DNA of 64,000 nucleotides from Rufibacter psychrotolerans. Lineage in GTDB: Bacteria > Bacteroidota > Bacteroidia > Cytophagales > Hymenobacteraceae. How positions within the stretch are numbered: position 1 is the stretch's first letter; the number at the start of each line of letters is the position of its first letter. Shown here in pieces: positions 1 to 6,799 of the stretch. The stretch is from positions 141,075-205,074 of the forward strand of contig NZ_JAFFJV010000014.1 of NCBI RefSeq assembly GCF_016924645.1, given 5' to 3'. The notes beneath the pieces are model-generated. The model searched no databases. It was not told where the DNA came from and saw nothing but the letters and a program-made list of their open reading frames with translations. A program made the position numbers and the translations under genes.

Positions 1-477
1 GGGGTGGCCTTCAAAACTGAATTCCCGCTCCGGGTGAATAATTGCCGTGGCGTGAATGCCTTCCAGCAGCTTTCTAAGATTCTGGGGGCTGAAGAACGTG
101 GGCGTACCGCCGCCCAGATGCAGTTCCCGCAAGATAGGCTTCTGGGGGAAATGGCTCAGGTATTGGCCCCACTCGGCCAGCAGGGTCTCAATATAGCCCT
201 GCTCCACCCCGTGGTTTTTGGTGATGCGGGTGTTGCAGCCACAGTACGTACACAGCGACTCACAAAACGGCAGGTGCAGGTACAGGCTGATTCCTTTGGT
301 GGCGTTCGACTCCGCAAACGTCCGTTCCACCACCCGGAACCACTGCTCGGCCGTTGGGGCTTCGGTGTCCCAGAACGGCACCGTAGGATAACTGGTGTAC
401 CGCGGCGCCGATACGTTGTATTTCTGAATCAACTCTTCTGCGGTAATCCCTGAGATTGTTTGACTGGTCGCGTTCAT
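1..477 (-). CDS. hemN: oxygen-independent coproporphyrinogen III oxidase, 3' end outside the window
   Basis: The radical SAM enzyme HemN makes protoporphyrinogen IX from coproporphyrinogen III without oxygen, in heme synthesis. The 159 visible residues start at an ATG at 477 and run off the left edge. They include YTSYPTVPFW near residue 30 and the radical SAM cluster motif CESLCTYCGC near residues 75-84, followed by the glycine-rich LHLGGGTPTF segment, all typical of HemN. A promoter box (TACCTTTG on the minus strand, 505-512) and a 34-bp palindrome lie just upstream. The nearby cbb3 oxidase genes need heme under low oxygen, so joint control is plausible. The C-terminal half cannot be judged here. 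Confidence 0.93.
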   Translation of the reverse strand, partial: MNATSQTISGITAEELIQKYNVSAPRYTSYPTVPFWDTEAPTAEQWFRVVERTFAESNATKGISLYLHLPFCESLCTYCGCNTRITKNHGVEQGYIETLLAEWGQYLSHFPQKPILRELHLGGGTPTFFSPQNLRKLLEGIHATAIIHPEREFSFEGHP

Positions 478-504
478 CTTGGCGTCTCTTTTCATTTGAC
501 AGTA

Positions 505-580
505 CAAAGGTAGAGCAGCCCACCGTCGGCAGAAATGACAATAGAACCCCTGAAAGATGATTGAAATCACCTTTCAGGGG
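505..580 (-). promoter_or_regulatory. hemN promoter with Crp/Fnr-type palindrome
   Basis: On the minus strand the -7 box TACCTTTG occupies 505-512. A near-perfect 34-bp palindrome lies at 547-580 (outer arms CCCCTGAAAG / CTTTCAGGGG). Its core TGATTGAAATCA (558-569) fits TGA-N6-TCA and is centred 51.5 bp from the box. A half-site TGAC (536-539) sits where other promoters in this window carry their operator, 29.5 bp from the box. Binding by a Crp/Fnr protein is inferred. Confidence 0.5.
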
Positions 581-634
581 TTCCTCGTAAAATGCCGCTT
601 GGTTCACCTCTTCCCTCGCTCGCCCCCTCTCACA

Positions 635-760
635 CCCTCGCTCGCCTCCGGCGAGTGTGAGCTATCGGGCGGCCTCTGGCCGCGTTGCGGGAATATTGTA
701 CAATGCACCTGGCGGCGAGACGCCGCGTAATAACTCACACTCGCCGGAGGCGAGCGAGGG
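635..760. repeat. MITE-like palindromic repeat, copy A
   Basis: This 126-bp element has terminal inverted repeats of about 27 bp, beginning CCCTCGCTCGCCTCCGGCG and ending with the reverse complement. Each terminus is itself a small hairpin (CTCGCC...GGCGAG). Inside are two more hairpins, GCGGCCTCTGGCCGC-like and GGCGGCGAGACGCCGC-like. A partial extra copy of the terminus (CCCTCGCTCGCC) lies just before it near 613. Copy B at 4950-5097 is the same element in the opposite orientation. No ORF is carried. It fills most of the 478-934 gap. Confidence 0.8.
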
Positions 761-780
761 TGGAAGCTTTGAGTAGTTCT

Positions 781-816
781 GTTTAGAGGCGCTTTTCTTG
801 AAAACAGCCTCTAAAC
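781..816. terminator. GTTTAGAGGC hairpin, member of a dispersed hairpin family
   Basis: The arms GTTTAGAGGC and GCCTCTAAAC enclose TTTT/AAAA inner arms, giving a long near-perfect stem. It lies between hemN and the usp gene, which ends at 935. The same pattern (TTTAGGGGCTGTTTT...AAAACAGCCCCTAAA) recurs at many gene ends in this window. It probably terminates or insulates transcription. Confidence 0.55.
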
Positions 817-934
817 AAGATTTGCGGTGAGCGATAGAGTAGCGAGCCAAGGACCAGTTCTGGAGCAATTTCCTAACAATAGCCCAAAAACAGAAAGCCT
901 CAAAACAGAAAGCCCCTAAACTGAAGATGCACCC

Positions 935-1804
935 CTATCCTGCCACCGCCTCGGCACCTACCTGCTCATGTTGCTGGCAGTGGGTGCAGTTGCCGGCGCA
1001 GCGCTTCTTTTTGGCCTGGTACAGGTTCAGTAACGGGATGCTGGTGTGGCAGGCGTCGGTTTTCCGGTAGGTCTGGTTTAGGTACTGGTGGGTGAGGTGC
1101 GTGTCCCGGGTGGCGATCAGGAAAAGGTCTACGGGGTACTGCTCGGCGTACTCCTGCAGGCCTTCCATCATGTCCTCCTCTTCCAGCATGTGGCAGTTGC
1201 CGTTGCTGCCCAGCACCCAGTTCAGTTCCGCGCCCTGCTTTTTGATCTCTGCCAGGGGCGAGTGGTCGGCGGCGGGGTAGAAATGCACCGGCGACACCTC
1301 GGCCTCAACAGCCTGGGCAAAGTCTTTTACCAATTCAATGGCCTGGGGGTCCTGATCGGTGAAATCGGTGACAAACACCAGGTGCTTGAGGGGCTGGTAC
1401 TGGGCCTTGTCCGGAATCCAGAGGATGGGGCTGCCCGCCAGTTCCGGCAAGGGCAACCGTTGGTTTTCTGCCTCAATGGTTTTCAGCAGCGCTGAGCCGG
1501 CAATGATCACATCTGGGTTGTGCACGGCGGCCATGGTGGGCAACAGGGAAGCCCAGGCATCACCGCTGATGAGGCACTCGGTATGGTGCGGGTTTAGTTG
1601 GCGGCGGGTATCGCAGGCGTACCGTTTGGCAAAGCTGTGCAGTTGCTGCGAGTACTGCAACTGGTTGGTCAACGACAAAGGCGCGCCGTTGGTGCTGAAC
1701 AGCAGCAGGATTTCGGCTTTAAGCTGGCAGGCCATCTTCACGGCATACCCGTACGCGTTGATGCTGTTCTGGGAAAAATCGGTGAGGACGAGTATCTTTT
1801 TCAT
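935..1804 (-). CDS. universal stress protein (UspA family), two-domain, Cys-rich tail
   Basis: The protein has 289 residues and starts MKKILVLTDFSQNSINAYGY, the usual first strand and helix of a Usp domain. A second, weaker Usp-like half begins around residue 140 (HLVFVTDFTDQDPQAIEL). Usp proteins are cytoplasmic stress-response proteins, often nucleotide-binding. The glycine-rich ATP loop is not clear here, and the exact role is unknown. The last 30 residues carry KKKRCAGNCTHCQQHEQ, a CxxxCxxC cluster unusual for Usp that could bind metal. It is the last gene of the ccoG-ccoH-SafE operon, 21 bp after the SafE gene, so it may be made together with cbb3 oxidase assembly factors. Confidence 0.82.
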   Translation of the reverse strand: MKKILVLTDFSQNSINAYGYAVKMACQLKAEILLLFSTNGAPLSLTNQLQYSQQLHSFAKRYACDTRRQLNPHHTECLISGDAWASLLPTMAAVHNPDVIIAGSALLKTIEAENQRLPLPELAGSPILWIPDKAQYQPLKHLVFVTDFTDQDPQAIELVKDFAQAVEAEVSPVHFYPAADHSPLAEIKKQGAELNWVLGSNGNCHMLEEEDMMEGLQEYAEQYPVDLFLIATRDTHLTHQYLNQTYRKTDACHTSIPLLNLYQAKKKRCAGNCTHCQQHEQVGAEAVAG

Positions 1805-1825
1805 ATCAGTAAAGGAGATCAGAAA

Positions 1826-2551
1826 TTAGCGGTTTGTGGTAGTTGGGTGGCAGCCAGACATAGCGGAACTGGCCATGTTTGCAGGATCGGTGGCGGGACT
1901 CACGTAGGGAATTCCCAGGTTCAGGCCGCGGAGGATGAACAGAATGGCCAGACAGGTAGCCGCGTACGGAATCGCTTTTGTGAAGAACCGGCGCAGCCCC
2001 ATCTGTATGTATTTGCCCGAGAGGGACAGCAGGAACATCAGCGGGAAGGTGCCCGCCCCAAACAAGAGCATGTACAGCATGGAATCAGGCACCGTAGGCA
2101 TGCTCACGGCACCCGCCAAAGCGAAGTACACAAAGCCGCAGGGCAGCAATCCGTTCAGTAAACCTACGCCCCCCAAGGCCCAGATGCCCTTCTTCTGGAA
2201 GAACCAGCCCATGGTCTTTTTCACGTTGGTGAGCAGCGTTTCCAAACCTGTGGCTTGCCTGAATCTAGCCGAAGCCGTGGCCGGTACCACCACCAGCAGC
2301 AAAATCAGCACGCCAGACACAATGGACAGCGTTTGCTGCAGCCCGGCCAGTTGCAGGCTTTTTCCCAGCACCCCCGCGCCTGCGCCCAACAAGCTGTAGG
2401 TCACCAAGCGGCCCAGATTGTAGAGGAACCTGCCGGCCACAAAAGACCAGCCGCTGCCCTTGCCCACGGGCAACGACAGGGCAATGGCCCCGCACATGCC
2501 CACGCAATGGAAACTGCCCAGAATACCCAGGATGAAACCCGTCCAGATCAT
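1826..2551 (-). CDS. sulfite exporter TauE/SafE family membrane protein linked to cbb3 oxidase
   Basis: This 241-residue membrane protein has about six hydrophobic segments. It starts MIWTGFILGILGSFHCVGMCG; the HCVGMCG motif in helix 1 is the hallmark of the UreH/SafE-like family that sits beside ccoGHIS genes and is thought to help copper delivery to cbb3 oxidase. Related LLPCGFVYFAL occurs near residue 135. The C-terminal tail is short and soluble. It follows ccoH with a single base between stop and start, so the two are translationally linked. Copper handling is inferred from context, not proven by sequence. Confidence 0.82.
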   Translation of the reverse strand: MIWTGFILGILGSFHCVGMCGAIALSLPVGKGSGWSFVAGRFLYNLGRLVTYSLLGAGAGVLGKSLQLAGLQQTLSIVSGVLILLLVVVPATASARFRQATGLETLLTNVKKTMGWFFQKKGIWALGGVGLLNGLLPCGFVYFALAGAVSMPTVPDSMLYMLLFGAGTFPLMFLLSLSGKYIQMGLRRFFTKAIPYAATCLAILFILRGLNLGIPYVSPATDPANMASSAMSGCHPTTTNR

Positions 2552-2552
2552 G

Positions 2553-3026
2553 TTATTGAAGGGTAATGTCTTTCTGCAGATAGTAGTCTTTGCCGGCCTG
2601 TTTCCAGTTCAGCTGCACGCGCCACAGCCCTTTGGCCAGGGCAGCGGTTCTGATGTGCTGCTGCCCGTCTTCGTTCAGGGCCAGGTCCAGGGTGAAATCC
2701 TGCTTGGCGTCTGAGGGGCGGAAGAAATTCACCTGGCCTTTTACCTCGGCGGCTTTCACTCCTGCCGGAAACACGATGCTGAACTGCTCGGCGGCCTGAG
2801 CGTGCGTCAGCAGCACCTGTGCCTCCAGGGCCTGCGTGGCTTTCACCTGGTTCATGTGTTGCTGGTAGGCCAGCTCCTGTTGGTAGTAGTCTTTGCTCAC
2901 CAGGTTCACATCAGAGTTCATGGCCTGGCGCACCATGTTGCCAATGAACAAGGCAAAAAAGACGAAGGCGGCGATGATCAACCGGGGCCACCAGGCGGTT
3001 TTGGAGGAAATTGCTTTCGCGGACAT
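2553..3026 (-). CDS. ccoH: FixH/CcoH family protein
   Basis: The 157-residue protein has one N-terminal membrane helix (WWPRLIIAAFVFFALFIGNM, about residues 12-32) and a periplasmic domain with YYQQELAYQQHMNQ, typical of FixH/CcoH. CcoH is needed for stable cbb3 oxidase assembly. It lies between ccoG and the SafE gene in the same operon. The 99 bp that separate it from ccoG are mostly a heptanucleotide tandem repeat. Confidence 0.85.
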   Translation of the reverse strand: MSAKAISSKTAWWPRLIIAAFVFFALFIGNMVRQAMNSDVNLVSKDYYQQELAYQQHMNQVKATQALEAQVLLTHAQAAEQFSIVFPAGVKAAEVKGQVNFFRPSDAKQDFTLDLALNEDGQQHIRTAALAKGLWRVQLNWKQAGKDYYLQKDITLQ

Positions 3027-3031
3027 AATTG

Positions 3032-3101
3032 GGAGTTCTGAGTTCTGAGTCTTGAGTCTTGAGTCCTGAGTCTTGTGTCTTGTGTCTTGTGTCTTGCGTC
3101 C
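3032..3101. repeat. ten-unit heptanucleotide tandem repeat
   Basis: Ten consecutive 7-bp units fit TGAGTCT/TGTGTCT with small changes: five TGAGTYY-type units, then three TGTGTCT and one TGCGTCC. They occupy most of the spacer between ccoG (ending at 3126) and ccoH (starting at 3026). A 7-bp period in a spacer does not change reading frame, but copy number could alter ccoH translation or mRNA processing. Confidence 0.85.
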
Positions 3102-3125
3102 TGAGGTATAAAACGTGAGAGGCTG

Positions 3126-4526
3126 TTAGTGGCCGGGGCCCAGGAATTTGGTTTTCTCGGTGGTCACCAGTTTGTCGCCTACGTACACTCCTACTTCAAT
3201 TTCGGTGGAAACGCCGTTCAGGTCTTTTTGCGGAATTTCGGCGAAGAAAACGCCTTCGGCCAGGCCTTGTTCGGGCAGCACCAGCCCGCTGCGTACCAAC
3301 CGGATGGTCCCCTGCGGATGAATCAGTTTCAGGGTAATAGGCAGGCGCTCGGTGGTTTTGTTGATGACCGAAATGTTGTAGAGGTTACTTACCTGGCCGT
3401 CTTTGCCGGTTTGGAAGAGCATGCCGGGGGTGCGCAGGATGGTGGCGTCTATGTTTTCGCGGGTGACCAGCAGCGTCACAAAACCGGCCAGCAAGAGCAC
3501 CAACACGGCGGTGTAGCTTTTCATGCGGCCCGTGAACCGCCAGGGCTTGCCCTCGGCGATGCTTTCTTCTGAGGCGTACTTGATCAAGTCCTGCGGTTTG
3601 CCAATCATGTCCATGATGCTGTTGCAGGCATCAATGCAGGCGGTGCAGTTGATACACTCCATCTGCTGGGCACCGTTCCTGATGTCTATCCCCGTAGGGC
3701 ACACCTGCACGCACTGGCGGCAATCAATACAGTCGCCGGCGGTACGTACCTGGTTTTTGCGCAGCTTCTCGCGGGGCTCGCCGCGTACGTAGTCATAGGC
3801 AATAACCGTGGTTTTCTTGTCCATCATCACGCCCTGCAATCTTCCGTACGGACACACAATGGTACACACCTGCTCCCTGAACCGCGCGAACACGCCGTAG
3901 AAAACACCCGTGAAAAGGAGCATGGAGATAAACCCGCCCAGGTGCCGGGCCGGAGAATCAGTCACAATGGCTTTGAGGGCGTCTACCCCAATGATGTAGG
4001 CCAGAAACGTGTTAGCGATCAGAAACGAGAGGAGCAGGAACAGGCTGTGCTTGGCGGTTTTCTTCCAGATCTTCTCGGGGGTCCAATCGGCTTTGTCCAG
4101 GGCTTTCTGCTTGGTGAAGTCGCCCTCAATCCAGTACTCAATGCGGCGAAACACCATCTCCAGAAAGATGGTCTGCGGACACACCCACCCGCAGAAAACG
4201 CGGCCGTACACAATGGTGAACAGGATAATGAACACCATAAAGGCCAGAAAACCCAGCAACAGGATAAAGAAGTCCTGCGGCCAGAAAATCATCCCGAAGA
4301 TGATGAACTTACGCTCCACCAGGTTGAGCATGAGCACCGGCAACCCGTTGATCTTGAGGAACGGACCGGTAAACAGCAAGGCCAGAAAGCCGTAACTCAC
4401 CAGCTTGCGGTACTGGTACAGCTTTCCATTAGGCTTTTTAGGGTAAAGCCACACCCGTTTCCCTTCTTTATCTACGGTGGCGATGGAGTCTCTGAACGAC
4501 TCTTTGTCCACTACTGCCTGGGCCAT
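3126..4526 (-). CDS. ccoG: cytochrome c oxidase accessory protein CcoG (FixG)
   Basis: CcoG is a membrane-bound Fe-S protein implicated in reducing copper for cbb3 oxidase assembly. From the ATG at 4526 it has 466 residues; an in-frame upstream ATG (4586) would add 20 unconserved residues and is less likely. Membrane segments occupy roughly the first half, with YGRVFCGWVCPQTIFLEMVF near residue 130. Two clustered ferredoxin motifs follow, CIDCRQCVQVCPTGIDIRNG and ECINCTACIDACNSIMDMIG (about residues 265-315), matching the family pattern. A final membrane helix and an Ig-like C-terminal domain complete it. It is the first gene of an operon with ccoH, SafE and usp, and has a strong candidate operator at 4627. 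Confidence 0.95.
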   Translation of the reverse strand: MAQAVVDKESFRDSIATVDKEGKRVWLYPKKPNGKLYQYRKLVSYGFLALLFTGPFLKINGLPVLMLNLVERKFIIFGMIFWPQDFFILLLGFLAFMVFIILFTIVYGRVFCGWVCPQTIFLEMVFRRIEYWIEGDFTKQKALDKADWTPEKIWKKTAKHSLFLLLSFLIANTFLAYIIGVDALKAIVTDSPARHLGGFISMLLFTGVFYGVFARFREQVCTIVCPYGRLQGVMMDKKTTVIAYDYVRGEPREKLRKNQVRTAGDCIDCRQCVQVCPTGIDIRNGAQQMECINCTACIDACNSIMDMIGKPQDLIKYASEESIAEGKPWRFTGRMKSYTAVLVLLLAGFVTLLVTRENIDATILRTPGMLFQTGKDGQVSNLYNISVINKTTERLPITLKLIHPQGTIRLVRSGLVLPEQGLAEGVFFAEIPQKDLNGVSTEIEVGVYVGDKLVTTEKTKFLGPGH

Positions 4527-4595
4527 GATACTTTGTCTCTTAGGTTTACAATCACCGACTGCGGGCAGCTCGGCGGGAGGCGTCAACCTTCTCTA

Positions 4596-4638
4596 CAAAA
4601 TTCAGCATTCAGGCGCGGTAGAAACATGACGCCCGTCA
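4596..4638 (-). promoter_or_regulatory. ccoG promoter with TGAC-N4-GTCA operator
   Basis: A perfect palindrome, TGACGCCCGTCA (arms TGACG/CGTCA), lies at 4627-4638. The minus-strand -7-like box GAATTTTG is at 4596-4603. The distance from box edge to operator centre is 29.5 bp, the same as at four other promoters in the window, and fits a class II activator site near -41.5. Confidence 0.6.
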
Positions 4639-4840
4639 TCTGGGCCGGTGATTGTTGTTAGAGCCACTAAGAGGGTAGCGTAATGATGATGATGTTGAGC
4701 CAAGGCATGCTTTGTCTTCAACTTTGGATAGGCATTCTTCGGTGAAGAATCCTTCTGGTAGTATGGACATTTCACGGCCCTCTTCAAAAGGGAACATTCC
4801 TCAAAATGGATGACGCAGGAAGGAAGGTAGATGAAGTGCG

Positions 4841-4873
4841 TTTAGCGCCTGTTTTTAGGAAAACTGGGCTAAA
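4841..4873. terminator. TTTAGCGCCTGTTTT hairpin (dispersed family)
   Basis: This is an imperfect hairpin of the TTTAGGNCTGTTTT...AAAACNGNNCTAAA family, in the gap between the ccoG promoter and repeat copy B. The role is uncertain; it may be a remnant. Confidence 0.35.
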
Positions 4874-4949
4874 ATGAAGAAGGAGGAAAATGCAGCACGA
4901 AGGGCTTTCGCAGGTGCGCTAATCTTCAGCCTTGATGTTCTGCAATCTT

Positions 4950-5097
4950 CCCTCGCTCGCCTCTCGGACGCGTGTGAGCTATTGCGCGGCGTCTCGCCGC
5001 TGGGCACGGTACAATCAAAATCTCCGCAATGCGGCAATGTCCCGCACTGCGGCCAGAGGCCGCCCAATTTCTCACACTCGCCGGAGGCGAGCGAGGG
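4950..5097. repeat. MITE-like palindromic repeat, copy B (inverted relative to copy A)
   Basis: This 148-bp element has the same terminal hairpins as copy A (CCCTCGCTCGCC... and ...GGCGAGCGAGGG) and the inner GCGGCGTCTCGCCGC and GCGGCCAGAGGCCGC hairpins. It contains an extra internal segment rich in GCAATGCGGC / CCGCACTGCGG, which copy A lacks. Copies A and B flank the ccoG-to-usp operon in opposite orientation. It lies in the 4587-5268 gap, which has no gene. Confidence 0.8.
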
Positions 5098-5213
5098 AGT
5101 ACTTATATTAAACGCTTTGATCTTCGTCTCAATACTAGATATCCTGCCAGGGCTCTTTTAAACCTGGTTTCCTGAAAAGTGCCTGAAAACAGAAAAACTG
5201 CCCGAAAACAGAA

Positions 5214-5241
5214 GCGGCCCTTTACTGTGGTAAAGAGCCGC
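5214..5241 (-). terminator. hairpin downstream of ccoP
   Basis: The arms GCGGCCCTTTAC and GTAAAGAGCCGC with a 4-base loop form a 12-bp stem (one mismatch), 28 bp past the ccoP stop. It probably ends the ccoS-ccoNO-ccoQ-ccoP transcript. Confidence 0.6.
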
Positions 5242-5268
5242 GCTGGCACTCACTTGTAACGCACTTCC

Positions 5269-6471
5269 CTATTTCACTTTCTCGCCTTGCGGGGCTTTGG
5301 CGTTAGGCGGGTTGCTACCCTTCAGGCTCAGGATGTAGCTGGACACTTCCAGGATCTGGTCGTTGGAGAGTTTTCCCTGCCAGGCCACCATGCCTTTGCT
5401 GGTCACGCCGTATTTCACCACTTTGTAGATGGCATTCACGTCACCACCGTGGAGCCAGAATTCATCGGTGAGGTTGGGGCCTACCACGCCCTGGCCTTGC
5501 TGGCCGTGACAGGCGGCACAGTTCTGGATGAAGGCGGCTTTGCCGGCCTCCAGTTTGGCGGCCTCGGTGAGCGGCTTGAAGTTGGTGACTTCGTTCACGT
5601 TGCCATCGTTGCCCCCAGTTGGGTTCAGGAGAGCCGCCTGCTGTACCTCAGCCTGGTATTCGGCAATCTGGAGGTTACCGCTCTGGAACACGTGGTAGTG
5701 CAGCAGGTAGGCCACGCCAAAGACCACGGTGGCATAGAACATGTACTTCCACCAGGGCGGCAGGTCGTTGTCAAACTCAAAGATGCCGTCATAGGTGTGA
5801 TCTTCCATGAGGATGTCTTTGTGTTGACCGGTGATGGTGGTGGTATCACCGCGCAGCAGGGCGATGAAGCGGGCCATGGCGGTATTCCGCAGGGTGGGCT
5901 TGTCGTACAGGTGGCCCAGCAAGGGCAAGGCCTGGATAAACGTCACCACCAAGCCGCCCAGCACCAGCACCAGCAGAAACCCGACCAGCACCACCAGCAC
6001 CTGCGTGGTGGGCGGCAGGGATTTCCAGCTGAAACTAGCTTCGGCCGGGGTGGCCCCCTCTCCTTGGTTCGCGTCAGTGGGGGCCGTTTCCTCAGGTTTG
6101 GCCTCGGCGGGTTTGTCGCTTTCTTCTTTGACGTAGGCAATCACGTCTTTGATGTCGGCGTCTGAGAGCGTGCCTTCAAAGCTGGTCATCTGCACCTTCC
6201 CGAACTTCTCAAACACTTCCACGGCCTGTTTGTCGCCGGAGTTGATGAGCTTGGTGGAGTTCTTCACGAAGCTGGTGATCCATTTCTCGTCGCGGCGTTG
6301 GTGCACGTCTTTGAGGGCGGGGCCCACTACTTGTTCCTGCACGGCGTGGCAGGCGGCGCAGTTGGCGTCAAAAACGGCCTTGCCTTTCACGGCATCCTGC
6401 GCAGAGGCAGGACTAGCGGCAACTCCGGCCATCAACAGCGCGGAGGCCAAATAGGGTATTACTCGTTTCAT
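5269..6471 (-). CDS. ccoP: cbb3-type cytochrome c oxidase subunit III with extra N-terminal cytochrome c domain
   Basis: CcoP carries electrons to the CcoN active site. The 400 residues begin with a signal-like segment (MKRVIPYLASALLMAGVAAS) and then a c-type cytochrome domain with CAACH near residue 35. A low-complexity Pro/Glu linker and a membrane helix follow. Next comes the classic CcoP N-terminal signature YDGIFEFDNDLPPWWKYMF near residue 215 with a second membrane helix. The C-terminal cytochrome c has CAACH near residue 325 and a Met ligand region (SKGMVAWQGKL). The extra leading heme domain makes it longer than the proteobacterial subunit. It overlaps ccoQ by 4 bp, so the two are translationally coupled. 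Confidence 0.94.
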   Translation of the reverse strand: MKRVIPYLASALLMAGVAASPASAQDAVKGKAVFDANCAACHAVQEQVVGPALKDVHQRRDEKWITSFVKNSTKLINSGDKQAVEVFEKFGKVQMTSFEGTLSDADIKDVIAYVKEESDKPAEAKPEETAPTDANQGEGATPAEASFSWKSLPPTTQVLVVLVGFLLVLVLGGLVVTFIQALPLLGHLYDKPTLRNTAMARFIALLRGDTTTITGQHKDILMEDHTYDGIFEFDNDLPPWWKYMFYATVVFGVAYLLHYHVFQSGNLQIAEYQAEVQQAALLNPTGGNDGNVNEVTNFKPLTEAAKLEAGKAAFIQNCAACHGQQGQGVVGPNLTDEFWLHGGDVNAIYKVVKYGVTSKGMVAWQGKLSNDQILEVSSYILSLKGSNPPNAKAPQGEKVK

Positions 6472-6662
6472 GACCGTGGGTCTAGTGGGTGGGCTAATCC
6501 GTTCTCGTTCTGCAGCGGCATTTCTTTCATGCTCTGGATGTATTCTTTCTTCACCACCACCACGTAGGCCAGCAAGCCCAGGAAAAAGGCGAAGAAGATG
6601 ACGAAGGAGATGATGGGATAAATCTCAATGCCGTCTATGGATTGTAATACACTTTTGTACAT
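6468..6662 (-). CDS. ccoQ: cbb3-type oxidase small subunit, CcoQ-like
   Basis: The 64-residue protein has one membrane helix (IISFVIFFAFFLGLLAYVVVV) followed by a charged tail KKEYIQSMKEMPL, the usual shape of CcoQ. It lies between ccoNO and ccoP, and its stop overlaps the ccoP start by 4 bp. Assignment rests on size, topology and position, since CcoQ sequences vary widely. Confidence 0.8.
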   Translation of the reverse strand: MYKSVLQSIDGIEIYPIISFVIFFAFFLGLLAYVVVVKKEYIQSMKEMPLQNENGLAHPLDPRS

Positions 6663-6676
6663 GACTCTATTTTTTG

Positions 6677-6793
6677 GTTGTTAGTGATTAGTTGTCAGTT
6701 ATCAGATTCTAGGTTGTGAAAAAGCTTCTGTTTTCATGGCTAGCGTCAAGAGCCAGCGTCTAAACTATTGTCTAACAACTAATCACTAACAAC
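6677..6793. repeat. 19-bp inverted repeat in the ccoNO-ccoQ spacer
   Basis: GTTGTTAGTGATTAGTTGT (6677-6695) and its exact reverse complement (6775-6793) enclose about 80 bp. The pair sits between the ccoNO stop (6800) and the ccoQ start (6662), inside the operon. In RNA it would form a long stem that could stabilise the upstream ccoNO message or attenuate downstream transcription. Confidence 0.75.
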
Positions 6794-6799
6794 TGACAA

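Noticed and set aside
3942..4661. 239-codon plus-strand frame across ccoG
   Set aside because: It is antisense to a clear CcoG with both ferredoxin motifs, and has the His/Gln/Glu-rich composition typical of a shadow frame.
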